NCBI GenBank assembly: GCA_036417435.1 | Contig: CM070899.1 | Location: forward strand, 155,501,494-155,565,493 | Length of the DNA: 64,000 nt | Direction: 5' to 3' | Origin: Inia geoffrensis | Taxonomy: Eukaryota > Chordata > Mammalia > Artiodactyla > Iniidae | Shown here: one piece after another, positions 1-11,080 of the stretch | Layout of the letters: every line of letters begins with the position of its first letter | Position numbering within the stretch: position 1 is the stretch's first letter | Program-made: the position numbers and the translations under genes | The notes under the pieces: model-generated | Seen by the model: the letters and a program-made list of their open reading frames with translations, nothing else | Databases searched by the model: none | What the model was told of the DNA's origin: nothing

Positions 1-728
1 AAGGAAGGGTATAAGGCAGACCTCACCACTGTGCAGGGCCTATGTGCCTTGGTTCAGACCCATGAGCGTGCATATGGCGAGAAGGAAACAGAAAATCAAT
101 GCCACTGTCTTTGCCTATCCCCCACCCATAGCCTAGAATTCTGCCACCAGAGTTGCCTTTTTTCCCCCACGCAAATGACTGTCATTCTCTTAAAAACTTC
201 TGGATAACGTCTGAGTAAGATCACGCACACCAAACATCTACCCTGAGAATCCACAGGACTGAGGGCCCTGGAGGCTGAACGCATGCAACAAGTAGAACAC
301 AGACACGTACTATAAGCACCCGAAAGAAGGGGCTGACAATCAGAGATTGTACCTGCTAAGGAGGCTGGGCCAAACCAAAAGCAGGATACAGAAATCTGGT
401 CCCTTAGGGTAGGAGCCCCCTTGCAGAGAGAAGTTTCCCTGGTGGAGGCTGCCCCCACACCATGCCTCCCATTCCATGCAGCCTGTGAGTCACTGGACAC
501 ACCCCATACCCAATGAGAGGTGCGGGCAAAGCACAGCTCACTGCTATTCAGGCCTAGATAAACCTCCCATTGTTAAAAATGAGTGAAAAACAAGACAAAT
601 TTAAAAGGATCCTATGAAAAAACTCTGCCAACATAAAAGGAGATGAATATCTCACCAGAGGCCAGACACAAGGATAAGCTTAACAACGCGGCTAATTCAC
701 AACCTCAACAAATTTTAAGAACACATGG
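1..728. other. No gene recognised (putative CEMIP intron 1)
   Basis: I see no exon, RNA gene or clear repeat in this stretch. If the promoter call at 30.5 kb is right, everything from here to 30249 is first-intron sequence of a minus-strand gene. Confidence 0.4.
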
Positions 729-1013
729 GGGGACTTCCCTGGTGACACAGTGGTTAAGAATCCACCTGCCAATGCAGGGGACATGGGTTCGAGCCCTGGT
801 CCGGGAAGATCCCACATGGTGCTGAGCAACTAAGCCCGTGCGCCACAACTACTGAGCCTGCGCTCTAGAGCTCGCGAGCCACAACTGCTGAGCCCACATG
901 CTGCAACTACTGAAGCTCGTGCGCCTACAGCCCATGTTCTGCAACAAGAGAAGCTACCACAATGAGAAATCTGCTCACTGCAATGAAGACCCAACACAGC
1001 CAAAAAAAAAAAA
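729..1013 (+). mobile_element. CHR-2-like SINE, long form
   Basis: The copy starts with the GGGACTTCCCTGGTG head, has the tRNA-like B-box GGTTCGAGCCC, then the body ACTACTGAGCC / GAAGACCCAACACAGCC and an A tail. It is more diverged than the copy that follows, and its tail runs directly into the next SINE. The part between GAGAAATCTGC and GAAGACCC is shortened relative to other long copies. Confidence 0.85.
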
Positions 1014-1232
1014 GGGGGCTTCCCTGGTGGCGCAGCGGTTGAGAGTCCGCCTGCCGATGCAGGGGACATGGGTTCGTGCCCCGGTCCGGGAAGATCCCAC
1101 ATGCCGTGGAGTGGCTGGGCCCGTGAGCCATGGCCGCTGAGCCTGCGCGTCCGGAGCCTGTGCTCTGCAGCGGGAGAGGCAACAACGGCGAGAGGCCCGC
1201 GTACAGCAAAAAAAAAAAAAAAAAAAAAAAAA
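1014..1232 (+). mobile_element. Short cetacean SINE (GTACCGC-tail type)
   Basis: Head GGCTTCCCTGGTGGCGCAG, B-box GGTTCGTGCCC, GGCTGGGCCCGTGAGCCATGG core and a pure A tail of more than 20 nt. It sits immediately 3' of the older SINE at 729-1013, giving a head-to-tail SINE doublet, probably by integration into the A tail of the first. Confidence 0.9.
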
Positions 1233-1480
1233 GAAATGCATGGGCTTCATGAAACAAAACACCCAGGATAAGGTGATAAGGCGAGCAAAAGCAAGGCAGC
1301 TACTGAAAACAGAGGTAAAAGGGGGACCCTGTAAGGTTATAAGGAAACTGAAAATGCAATGGTAGAAATTAAATCTGCATTGGGAGGGGAAAAATCATAG
1401 AATTAACACTGGAGAAAATAATGATTTGGAGGAAGTATTGGATGGCTCTCTCAGAACCATGCATTTCTCCAGGTCTGTGC

Positions 1481-1610
1481 ATTTGGGGGTTTTTTGGGGG
1501 GTTTTTTTTTGGTCACGTGGCATGCGGAATCTTCCCTGACCAGGGATCGAACCCACGGCCCCCGCAGTGGAAGCGCTGAGTCTTAACCACTGGACCGCCA
1601 GGGAAGTCGC
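1481..1610 (-). mobile_element. CHR-1-like SINE, inverted
   Basis: Read on the minus strand it has the GACTTCCCTGGCGGTCCAGTGG head, the TCGATCCCTGGTC B-box region and a T-rich tail on the plus strand. It is flanked by 13 bp direct repeats at 1468-1480 and 1611-1623 (tccaRgtctgtgc, one mismatch), which fixes the insertion limits. Confidence 0.88.
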
Positions 1611-1852
1611 TCCAAGTCTGTGCCTGTGCCATGCCGTTCCCTCAGGCTCAGGTACCCTTCCCATCCTCACAAGCCCAAAGCCAATCCTTTGAGGTCCAAC
1701 CAAAGGGCCTCAGTGGGTGAGGACATCTTCTAAGGCACCCGTATGTTCTGCCTTGAGGTAAGAGGTGGTGACCTTGAGCAGGTTTTGAAGGACGAAAAAG
1801 GGATTGTCAGGGACATATGGAACTTGAAGAGGACCTTTAAAGGCAAAGGACT

Positions 1853-1981
1853 TAGGGAGGGTGGGAGGGAGGGGATACGGGGACATATGTGTACGTACAG
1901 CTGATTCACTTTGTTACACAGCAGGAACTAACACAACACTGTAAAGCAATTATACTCCAATAAAGATGTTAATAAATAAAT
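1853..1981 (+). mobile_element. 5'-truncated L1 3' end
   Basis: It contains the cetartiodactyl L1 3' terminus (GCTGATTCACTTTGTTA, AACACAACACTGTAAAGCAA, ACTCCAATAAAG) and an AATAAATAAA tail. A perfect 14 bp target-site duplication, aaaggcaaaggact, lies at 1839-1852 and 1982-1995. Only ~130 bp of the element was copied. Confidence 0.9.
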
Positions 1982-2371
1982 AAAGGCAAAGGACTAAATG
2001 ACCAGAGATTATGTTGAGGGCCAGTGTGCTGCCCTAGCTGGAGCCTAGAGGGAACTGCGGGAAGCAGGCAGGGTTGGCAACAGTGGCCAAGCCCTGAGTT
2101 GCTCTGACCGCCATGCCAGAGACGGTGGGCTTTACGGTGCTAGGGATGAGAGGCAGAGTCTCAGCTTTGATCAGTAAACCTTTCCTGCTGCCAGGTAAGA
2201 AGCCAGGTCCTAGAGATACTCCGGCAAATGAAACACACCCTCCCCTCCTTGAGAAGCCAGGAGACTAGTGGGTTTTAAGTGAGAGAGAAAACGATCAGAC
2301 TGGCCTTTGAGAAAGATATTTGTCATTCCTATTTGTAAGATAGCAAAATTATTCTGAAACGCATACTTCAG

Positions 2372-2486
2372 AGTGCTGGCTCTGAAATCACCTGCCCAAG
2401 TTCAAATCCAGATGGGGGCCCCTTGCTGTCTGACCTTTGGCAAGTTACTGCACCTTTCTGATGCCTCTGGTCCCTACTCTTAAAAG
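2372..2486 (+). mobile_element. MIR fragment
   Basis: It resembles the MIR 5' half: a 'gctctgaaatcacctgcc...caaatcc' segment followed by 'ctgacctttggcaagttact', with the remainder lost. The SINE at 2496-2718 follows immediately. Confidence 0.6.
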
Positions 2487-2495
2487 AGTACCACT

Positions 2496-2718
2496 GGCTT
2501 CCCTGGTGGCGCAGTGGTGGAGAGTCCGCCTGCCGATGCAGGGGACACGGGTTCGTGCCCCGGTCTGGGGAGATCCCACATGCCGCGGAGCGGCTGGGCC
2601 CGTGACCCATGGCCACTGGGCCTGCGCGTCCGGAGCCTGTGCTCCGCAACGGGAGAGGCCACAGCAGTGAGAAGCCCGCGTACCGCAGAAAGAAAAAAAA
2701 AAAACAAAAAAAAAAAAC
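2496..2718 (+). mobile_element. Short cetacean SINE
   Basis: Full-length short form with the B-box GGTTCGTGCCCC and a GTACCGC tail ending in an interrupted A tract. A 9 bp target-site duplication, agtaccact, is seen at 2487-2495 and 2719-2727. Confidence 0.9.
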
Positions 2719-2744
2719 AGTACCACTGCTCCTATCACAAATGA

Positions 2745-2955
2745 TGTTATAGTGGCTAACGCTTACAGAACACACACGACGTGCCGACCGCTGTCCTAAG
2801 AACATCTGCGTTCACCCATTCAGTCTTGACAACCACCTTCTGAAGGAAGTGCTAAATTGCTCCCACTTTATTAACCCCTCTGGAACTAGAAGTGACGTGC
2901 TTCTGGCCACAGAAGGGTCAAGTAACTTGCTCAAAGTCAAGTGGGAATAGGTATC
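2745..2955 (-). mobile_element. MIR fragment, inverted
   Basis: The order 'gctaacgcttacagaacacacacgacgtgcc', 'gctgtcctaag' and 'gggtcaagtaacttgctcaaagtcaagtg' matches the reverse complement of a diverged MIR core. It faces the plus-strand MIR at 2372-2486. Confidence 0.55.
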
Positions 2956-3504
2956 ATCGGCTCTCATTTTTATTCTTCATATTCCACCTTTATTTCCAAG
3001 AGACAAAAGCATTCATAAAATTACAACGCATCACGCGCTGTAAAGGGAAAAACACCTAGGGATGTAAAACAGCGAATTTCTTTTGAAGCCCATCCTCCTG
3101 GATTTCAGCTTGGCTCTGGTGTAAGCTTCTCTGAGCTCAACTCTGTCTTATATGAGCTGGTTTTGGCCTCTGGCCCATCCCTTTTCACGACAGGGCATGT
3201 TAACCTTTCAAGATAAAGTGCACGTGATTATCCCCTGGCCTAAGCTAAGTGTTTGTTAACTGCACGATTCATTTCAGTGTTTTCTCAGCCTAATAAATTA
3301 GACCCAGCAATTTGCTATCCTGCTGCATTAAACAAACCTGACCTAATGACTTTTATGAGTATGGTTTACCGTGAAGCTGATTAGTCTGATCAGGGAGCCA
3401 AGTCTGCCTGTGGAAAAATATGCGATTTCTCAAAACACAACTTGAAAATATCAAATGTCCCTAGAAATAACTACAATAACTGAGGACAAGAGCAAGTCCC
3501 CTTC
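2956..3504. other. Repeat-free, AT-rich stretch, nothing assigned
   Basis: No open frame of note and no recognisable repeat. Short forkhead-like (TGTTTGTTAAC) and homeobox-like (TAATAAATTAG) strings occur around 3250-3300, so an intronic regulatory element is possible but unsupported. Confidence 0.25.
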
Positions 3505-3695
3505 TCTGAGTATTTTTCCTATGCCCTGGGCTTTGCACTTCACGTGCCTTACCCCGCATAATCCTCATAACAAGCCCACAAGCAGGCATCGCTAGGTTCG
3601 CTATACAGGAGAGAAAACTGAGGTTCAGTAAGGAAAGGTAACTCGCACGTGGCCATGCACTTGACTAGTGGCAGAGCTAGGATTTGAGTCTCTAA
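3505..3695 (-). mobile_element. MIR, inverted
   Basis: Shows 'tttgcacttcacgtgcctta', 'aatcctcataacaag', 'aaactgaggttcagtaagg' and 'agtggcagagctaggatttgag' in the order of a reverse-complement MIR core. Confidence 0.75.
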
Positions 3696-4459
3696 CTGTC
3701 TACAAAAGTAATGTTCTTTTATACCAGCTTGGAATACTAGCACGGGGGTGGTAAGGGGAAAAAAATGACCTTGAATCAAAATTAGCCTCAGATGGACCTG
3801 AAGAGAAAAGCATCTGAGTGGTTCCCAGAACTGGCCACCCGGGTAATCGTAACACTGCTGAACAACATACACCCGTTAAGGGGTTTGCCAAAGTTGGCCA
3901 CAAACAACCTGGGTTAAAACAGAGGCTGTGGAATCAAAGTGAAAGCCAGGCCGACTGTGAGCCCTCCAGCACAATGACACGAATTCTCTGGCGCTCAAAG
4001 AAGCTGGACAAATTACTCCAGAGAGATCAAGGTGTCGGTGGGTCGTGTTTAAATCAGGCTCCCAGAGAGTGTGATACAGGAAGAGACACTCTTCACTGTC
4101 GGTTGAGCAAGGTTGCCTCTGGCATGACTCAAGTGTTCACGTCAGTACTACCCTTGACCATGTCCAGGAGAGAGTAGAGCAAATGCCACTGATCTAGCCG
4201 TCCAGGGCTGTGCTCTGGGATTCCTGCAGGACATCAATCACGCTGGGCGAAACAACACACTCAGAAGGAATTAGAGCACTTGCATTCTCCATGACATGGG
4301 GAAGCAGACAACAGGCTCTCTCACTCAGGGTGAGACAACTCATCCTCCAAAGGCCGAACTCACACGTCTTCTCCTTGCCTGAGTTGCCCAGACTTGATTA
4401 GTTCCTACCTGCTTTGGGCTTCTGAACCACCAAACATATTCTTTTATTAAAGGATTTTT
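3696..4459. other. No feature recognised
   Basis: Unique-looking intronic or intergenic DNA. The open frame at 3818-4177 (119 codons) has no family signature that I recognise and lacks coding-like composition, so I do not call it. Confidence 0.3.
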
Positions 4460-4600
4460 CATGTTGAATTGGAACTATCTGTTTACTTTTCTGTCTCCCT
4501 TCCCCACTAGAGCATAAGCCGGTTAAAGGAAGAGATTTTAATCCTAGTATTCTGGTGCCCACTGCAGGGCCTAGCAAGTAATTAGTGTTAAAACAGCTCT
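4460..4600 (+). mobile_element. L2 LINE 3' fragment
   Basis: Contains the L2-type order 'ctgtctcccttccccactagagcataagc', 'aggaagagatttt' and 'gcagggcctagcaagtaattagtg'. It is short and diverged. Confidence 0.55.
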
Positions 4601-4612
4601 AACAAATCAATA

Positions 4613-4873
4613 ACAGAGATGATGCCTGGGTGATGGGTAGGCTGATGGATAGATAGGTGCATGGGTAGATGCGGGGCGGGGGGGGCGTTGAGTAGGCAGA
4701 CGGATGGGGGAAGTATAATTGAATAGACTGTTGGAGAGGTGGCCAGATGGACAGAAGGCCAGACGGATGGGTGGGTGTACGGGTGGATGGACGGATGGAT
4801 GGGTGGATGGACGGACGGATGGTGAGTGGTTTGGTAGATGGAGAGACTAGTGGATGGGTAGATGAATGGGCAA
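4613..4873 (+). repeat. Degenerate (GGAT)n/(GGTA)n microsatellite
   Basis: Tandem tetranucleotides of the GGAT, GGGT and GGAC type across ~260 bp, cleanest at 4760-4830. A G-run (gcggggcggggggggcg) interrupts it near 4672. The imperfect units indicate an old, decayed array. The minus-strand frames rich in His-Pro-Ser are translations of this repeat. Confidence 0.9.
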
Positions 4874-5138
4874 GGAAAGTAGGTGGATGAACAAGGAACT
4901 GACAAGTTCCCAAGAAGCCAAGTCACTGCACCATTTTAAGAACAAGTTCAAAGAGCACACATGATTCCAAAAACGTAGTAAACTGCTTTTCAGGAGAGTC
5001 CAAAACGAATCTTACCCAAATCGTAAGCTCTATTTGTAAGACTTCTTTTGCGTTATAAGACACTACGGGTGGTCTCAACCAAGTCACCATGCTGTACATC
5101 CACATCACTATTAAGAAAGGACTCAATTTGTCAGTTGC

Positions 5139-5290
5139 GGTAGGCAGGATTCTTCGATTCCCCCACCAAGATTCCCAGCACCTGCTTGCAGTTATTTAGT
5201 CAAACACTAACACACGTGCTGCTGTGAAAGGATTTTGCAGATGAGATTAAGGTCCGATCAGTTGATCACTTCTTTAAAGCTGCCCTGAAC
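5139..5290 (+). repeat. Ancient interspersed repeat, family not settled
   Basis: The string 'gtaggcaggattctt', 'aagattcccagcacct', 'gtgctgctgtgaaaggattttgcagatgagattaaggt' resembles a common old mammalian repeat. I cannot name the subfamily without an alignment. Confidence 0.4.
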
Positions 5291-7704
5291 ACGTCCACCC
5301 CACAAGCCAAACCTCTGACAAAAACTCGTGGTACTTTGTGTTTCTGGTGGTCACTCAGTGATCATCAATTCGCTTCCATGGGCTACTTCTTGAACCGTAA
5401 ACTGAGGCTCTTCTATTTTAAACAAACGCACCAGAACTTAGACATCCGGACGGTCATTATCTCATCCCACACGGCCTCTGAAGGGACTGGGGACTTATGC
5501 TAACATCACTCTTCAGGGAGCGGCCTTTGAAGGCCACAGCACATTCTCGACACTTCTTAAAAGTGGCAAATTTTTACTCTTTTTAGGATTCAATTCCTGG
5601 AAGTGGCCAGACATCATTTGAAAAGAGAAGTGGAAAGGAAATAGGATCAAACAGTACACTACTGTGCAAAATAAGTGCCATAACTCTAAAGCTTAGATGT
5701 GAATTCTCTTCCGGGGCTTATAGTCTTGTTTAGAGAGCAGTTCCAAAGAGCTTCAAACTCTCCCAAGCCGCTGTCTAAGGGAGCTGATGTACTTAATTTT
5801 ACCACTGCCCTTTCTCATATCCCCTATGCTAGGTATGCGAAAAAGACGGAGCTCCATAAAATACGCAGTGAATAAATGATCAAGTGGGTAAGTTCATATG
5901 CTATTTGCTCTTTCCTGGTTCCTGGGAGAAAAGTCTTCTCTTGGACCATCCTTCCCTGTTGGGGAGATCTCTTTACCCTCTACGAGTACCATGGGCTTGT
6001 CTCCAGAAGAATATTTTTCAAAACTGGGGTTCAGAGACCCCTATGGACATCGTCTCAGGGGCTCTACAAAATAAGTATATTCAGGATCATGCAGATGAGT
6101 ACCTTATGATGAAGTGCTGCACGCAATCTCAGCGCCAACATTTGCATTACCTGGGATCAAGACATGACCAAACTGATGTCTAGATGCCCTCTAAGAAGTT
6201 TTCACACTAATCAGAATAAGCGGTAGAAGTGAGTCATCACACCACACGTTGGTATGGGCATGCCAATCTCCCCCAAATTGCAGGATATTGTGAAGGCTGC
6301 TAATAGCAGGTACACTACTCGCACCTTGACTTAGCCCAGGCCAACATTCAATTGTTCGACAGCAGTCAGTAAACACACCATGAAGAACGTCCATTAACCA
6401 GTATGTGACATTTTTTTCCATGTTAGATATTGATTTCCTTTTACAGAAACTGGCTTAATAAAATAATGGCTTTGTGGCTCCAAATGAGTTCAGTGTTACC
6501 ACGTTGCGGGGGTGGGGGGGGGCAGGGGATGGCACAAGATAACTCCAACAATGGTCCTTTATACACAAAACCAAATAAATCAAGACACTAACAAGTGAAC
6601 TATGAGACATTGGCGATAAAGCTTTTTTCCTATGAAGCCCAGCGTCAGAAACCGAGAGGCAGCATATCGAGGTAATGTTGACGATCTGAATTTCCTTCAT
6701 GTTAGAGTTTTGTTTGCATATCATTTGTAAATTTGTTTTAGATCTATAGCTGTATAAGAACTCTAAGCTGAAGGAATTTATACCTGGTGTTACGTTTGTA
6801 CATATTTAAATAAAATAATAAAGGTGATTTAGGTCAACACTGGGCATCCTTGAGAGTGCTTTTCCTGAAAAGGGGTCTGTGTCTTATTCAAGGAAGAGAA
6901 ACACTGCCCTGGACTTACCAACCACACCGTAACCAACACAGAGCAGGTGGGCTCAGGGGGCTGGCAGAGGCGCTCCTTAAACACTTACCTTGGTGCTGGG
7001 CAAGGACGCCAGCACGGGGAGAGCCTGGCTCACGAGGCCATCTAAACCTGAAAAGAAGGGCTTCTTGTTTGCATGTCTGCTTTGTAAATATTGTCCTGGG
7101 CCGGGCAGAAAGAGGCAGATTTTAAAAACACCCATAGTCATCATCTTCTGTATGTCCCTTTGCTCTGGACCTGACTCATACAGAATGCAAACAGCCTTTA
7201 GCAGCTTTGTCAGGATAAAGCTGACCGGTTTTTCCCGGGGTGATAGGATCTCTCAGCTGATTTTATCAGCGTGCCAAGCTTGCTCTTTGGGCTCTTGAGG
7301 TAAGAGGTATCAGTCCGCCTCTCCTGCTTTCATGCAGCTGTGGGAGCTGGGGCGGGATGGGTATTGACACAGAAATTGGGGTTTTCGTACTAGCTGAACG
7401 CCTGCAGGGACAAACGTCCACTCGCGGGGCAGCAATGATGGCTCAGCCATGTGACTTGCTTCCGGCATTGGTTCTCCAAGAAACTCAGGCCTGGGCTACC
7501 TCCCACGTTAGAGAGGAACTAAAACTTTTCCCAACAACGACAAAAGCAACATCAAAACTCTTTCTACCCGGCCCTGCTGCTTGCCCCATGGTTTAGGTAC
7601 TAGGACAAGAAATCTGCCCTCGGATGTCTGGGGAAGCTGGGGAAAGGGGCTGGCATCCTCCTCCAGGGCTCTTAGGGTCCTGGAGAAAATCCCACTCCAC
7701 CTTT
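5291..7704. other. No gene recognised
   Basis: About 2.4 kb without a recognisable exon. A decayed element similar to hAT MITEs may lie near 5990-6170 ('tcagagacccctatggacatcgtctcaggggctc'). A G-rich run occurs at 6507-6525. The open frames here, up to 102 codons, have no recognisable family signature. Confidence 0.3.
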
Positions 7705-7830
7705 CTTGTCCACAGGCCGGGAAACTGAGGCTCAGAAGCAACCTGTCTCAGGCCACACAGCCACTTGGTGTGGAAGCCGAAAATGAAACTTGGGGTTCAT
7801 GCTCCTTATCCCAGAACTCTCGCCATCAAA
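7705..7830 (-). mobile_element. MIR fragment, inverted
   Basis: 'gggaaactgaggctcagaag', 'ctgtctcaggccacacagccact' and 'tggaagccgaaaatgaaacttgggg' follow the reverse-complement MIR core order. Confidence 0.65.
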
Positions 7831-8109
7831 TGACCGTTACGCTCTCAACGCTGTCTCACATGCTCTCTGGTGGTGCAGCAACACCATTTACAAACAGAGC
7901 ATCCCCAAAGCACCATTATCTTCAGCAAGACGCAAGTCATGGAGATCAGAGTAATTCAGAGCTGAAAAGAGATCTTGGGGTCCAACAGTTTCATTTTCCA
8001 GATGGGATCTGTGAGGGCCAAAGGTAGGCACTTCCCCACAACAGAAAATGAGTGAGAAGCAAAGAAGAGACCTGAGCTCCAACAGCAGGCCTCCCCATCC
8101 ACCCAGCAC

Positions 8110-8300
8110 CGCACACGCGTACAGATTCGCTGTGTGTCTTTGGGCCAGTTGCTAAACTTCTCTAGGCCTCTTTTACCTCATCTAGGTAGTCTGCATAGCA
8201 CAGACCCAACCTCGTGGAGCTGCTGGGAGACCTAAATGAAGCAAGAAACGCAAATATTGATCATAGTGCCTGGAAGATAGTAGGTATTCAAAAAACCATA
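8110..8300 (+). mobile_element. MIR
   Basis: Core landmarks in order: 'gtgtctttgggccagttgctaaac', 'ttctctaggcctcttttacctcatct', 'gctgggagacctaaatgaag' and 'tagtgcctggaagatagtaggtattca'. A near-complete MIR 3' half. Confidence 0.8.
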
Positions 8301-8491
8301 ACCATCATTATCACCACCTTCATTGCCTTGCTTCCCGGCCCGGGGAATTTTCCATTACTGTATTTGCTTCTTGCAAGATTCTTTTTGGTTTTGCTTTTGT
8401 TTTTTTACATAAAATCCTAAAATTAAACCTTCTTGGTCGCACATTTCCTAATCCAATTTGGCCTAAAAGTTTGGGTCAAGATTGAACTGAA

Positions 8492-8843
8492 GGGACTTCC
8501 CTGGTGGCGCAGTGGTTGGGAATCCGCCTGCCAATGCAGGGGACACGGGTTCGAGCCCTGGTCCGGGATGATCCCACATGCCGCGGAGCAACTAAGCCCG
8601 TGCGCCACAACTACTGAGCCTGCGCTCTAGAGCCCACGAGCCACACTGCTGAGCCTGCGTGCCACAACTACTGAAGCCCACGTGCCTACAGCCTGTGCTC
8701 CGCAGCAAGAGAAGCCACCGTGGTGAGAAGCCTGCGCACCGCAACAAAGAGTAGCCCCCGCTCGCCGCACCTAGAGAAAGCCTGCGCGCAGCAAAGAAGA
8801 CCCAACGCAGGCAAAAATAAATAAATACATTTATCTTTAAAAA
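8492..8843 (+). mobile_element. CHR-2-like SINE, long form
   Basis: Complete long form with the 'caacaaagagtagcccccgc' and 'gcagcaaagaagacccaacgcag' 3' body and an AAATAAATA tail. Target-site duplication attgaMctgaa at 8481-8491 and 8844-8854 (one mismatch). Confidence 0.9.
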
Positions 8844-8854
8844 ATTGACCTGAA

Positions 8855-9751
8855 TACCGTTCATACATCTATGGGAAGGATGCCGCTCCTGCCTGGTCAT
8901 TTCATAGCTGTGTGAAGCCATCCACCTCTGCACTGGGCGAGGAAGGTATGTGAGGAAATACAGAATGAGCTCTCAGGGCAGGGGCAGTTCACAATGGGGC
9001 TCAGGAATCACCCCTCTTCTTAGGGCTCTGGGAAACATCAGTGGAGAACAATGGCCTTGAGAAGCCATTCTGCGCAGTAAGTCTGTCCCCAGTGCAAGTG
9101 CAGATGGTTTTCTCCTTCCTGCCAGGACCACATAGGCCTCAGAGGCGACCGGAATGTTGGCTCTCGTGGGTGGAAGGCTGGGGAAACTCAACAGAATTTC
9201 GTAATTGAGAAGATACAATCCCTTACCCACAAGGTATCGTTCAAGATAAAATCAAGGTGGGAGGGATGGAAACACTCCACTCCGGTCTCCGTGATCCTAA
9301 TCTGTGACCCCGGAATGACCCTTTCTTACTATTTATAGGTTTAGGGTTTAAAGGTCTGTTAAAATAGTAACCAACTGAAAGCCAAAATTATTCTCGGGAG
9401 AAAAACCTTCACCTGACAGCAGTGAGCTTGGGTCCAGTGAGAAAACATCCAGAGGGGAAACAGGCAGGACTGGGCCATCTCATGGGCATCTATGTGAGTT
9501 TCTGGAAGAGGCAACACCTCTGGGCGGATGCAGCCCCAAGGGTACACAGTCCGCCAAGTTGGGAGCACCTCTGTGCCAAGAGAAACGTACCCCTTCCTCA
9601 GAGCAGACACAGCCCCCCTACCAGGGCACCCAGCTTCGTGAGCAGAGTGGGGGAGAACTTCAGCTCTCATTTCCCCCCATTCCAGCACCTTCGTGCAGTT
9701 CACACATCCCAGCGGCTCTGAGGGAAGATCCCAGTTCAACCTCACCATTCC
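8855..9751. other. No feature recognised
   Basis: No repeat or exon assigned. Overlapping open frames on both strands at 9359-9849 have no recognisable domain and look incidental. Confidence 0.3.
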
Positions 9752-9895
9752 TTTACAAAAGCAGGGGTGGATCCATCATTGTACAAATAAGAAAACTCGG
9801 GCCTGGAAAAGTGAAGCTGGTGGTCCAAGTTCACATGGCAAGCCAGTGACAGAATCTTGAACCCAGGACCTCTGACCTCAAAGCCATCGCTCTCC
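9752..9895 (-). mobile_element. MIR, inverted
   Basis: 'tacaaataagaaaactcgggcctgg', 'gtccaagttcacatggcaagccagtgacagaatcttgaacccagg' and 'cctcaaagccatcgctctcc' match the reverse-complement MIR core and 5' region. Confidence 0.7.
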
Positions 9896-10619
9896 TGATC
9901 GCATCACAAGATGGAAGTGTCAACGTGCCAGAAACCTTCCAGGACACGTACCCAACCAGTAGATTTATTTCAGTCATTCAAAGATGTGGTGAAAAGCAGC
10001 AGGAACTGACCCAGAATTGCAGCAAAGTGATGTCACCACTCTGGCCAGCCCACACCCCACGGTCATTATTTTAAAAGTGATGAGACCATCCATGAAAGCT
10101 GGTGCTGGAGCCATGCCCCTGTCAACATCCGGGTGTGTGGGCAGGGCCTGGAGGAGGTCCTCTGGGGGCTGCATTGCTGACAGGGTGGGTAAGGGCTGGA
10201 ACCTCAGCTGGCAGAACCTGCCTACCCACGCCCGGCTAAAGGCAAGGGCATCAGGAAGGGTGAACAGGGCTTCCTTCGGGCTCTGGAACCTGCCCTGCAG
10301 CAGCTGATGGCTTAAGCCAGCCTTCAGGAAATGCAGCCAAGATCCTGTGTTGCATGGGCCCCTTCCCACCACAGGGTCCCCTACCTCCTGGGTGCTCCCA
10401 CTCCCAGGTGCTGGCCTGCCCTTGTTACTGTACTTGGAGGATGGATGGATGGCCAACACATCCCCAAAAGATTAACTGATGACCCAGGTGCCAGCTGACA
10501 TGAATGCAAGTACCAGGACATGTTTGCACAATTAAGGCTCAGGGAGAAATCACGCAAGGTGTCACCATATAAGTACATCCGAGTGCACTATTCCTATGGA
10601 GGAAGCAATTCTATCCAAG
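9896..10619. other. No feature recognised
   Basis: Unique sequence. The 161-codon minus-strand open frame at 9974-10459 is the longest unexplained frame in this part of the window, but I recognise no family, and it has no splice or promoter context. Confidence 0.25.
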
Positions 10620-11080
10620 GCACGTGTCGTGGGTTGATTACAAATATGGCCTCATTCCCCCCCACACTTTGCTCTTCTCCCTAGATCCGTGTCCTTTGCA
10701 ATATGGGTTTGTAGCTTCTCCCAGCACAAGGCAGAATCAAAACCTTCTCCCCTTGAACATGAGCTGGCCTTGCTTCAGAATGAAGCAGAAGTGGTGGTAT
10801 GCCATTGAGTTTTGAGATCCAGGCGTGCTTTCCCTCTCAGACGGAAAGCTTTCCCTCATGCTTTCCCTCTCATGCTTTCTCCGTCTCTCAGGGCCGGATC
10901 GGTCACCTTAGAACACACCCAGGCGAGCCTGCTGGATGATAAGAGATACATGGTCCAGTGCCCCTTATTCCCTCAGAAGAAAGTCAGCCAACGCCAAGCA
11001 TGTGGGCAAGGACATCCTAGACCAGCCAGCCTCCAGCCGTTCTGCCAGTTGAATCGAGACACAGATGAGCTGGCTGGCTG
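10620..11080 (+). repeat. Ancient interspersed repeat, family not settled
   Basis: The series 'gggttgattacaaatatggcctcattcc', 'gtgtcctttgcaatatgggtttgtagcttctcccag', 'aggcagaatcaaaacc', 'gagctggccttgcttcagaatgaagcagaagtgg' and later 'gcctgctggatgataagagatacatgg' resembles a repeated element seen across mammalian genomes. It is strongly diverged. Confidence 0.45.

Noticed and set aside
4588..4926. Minus-strand Ser/His/Pro-rich frames that look like a low-complexity protein
   Set aside because: Direct translation of the degenerate GGAT microsatellite.
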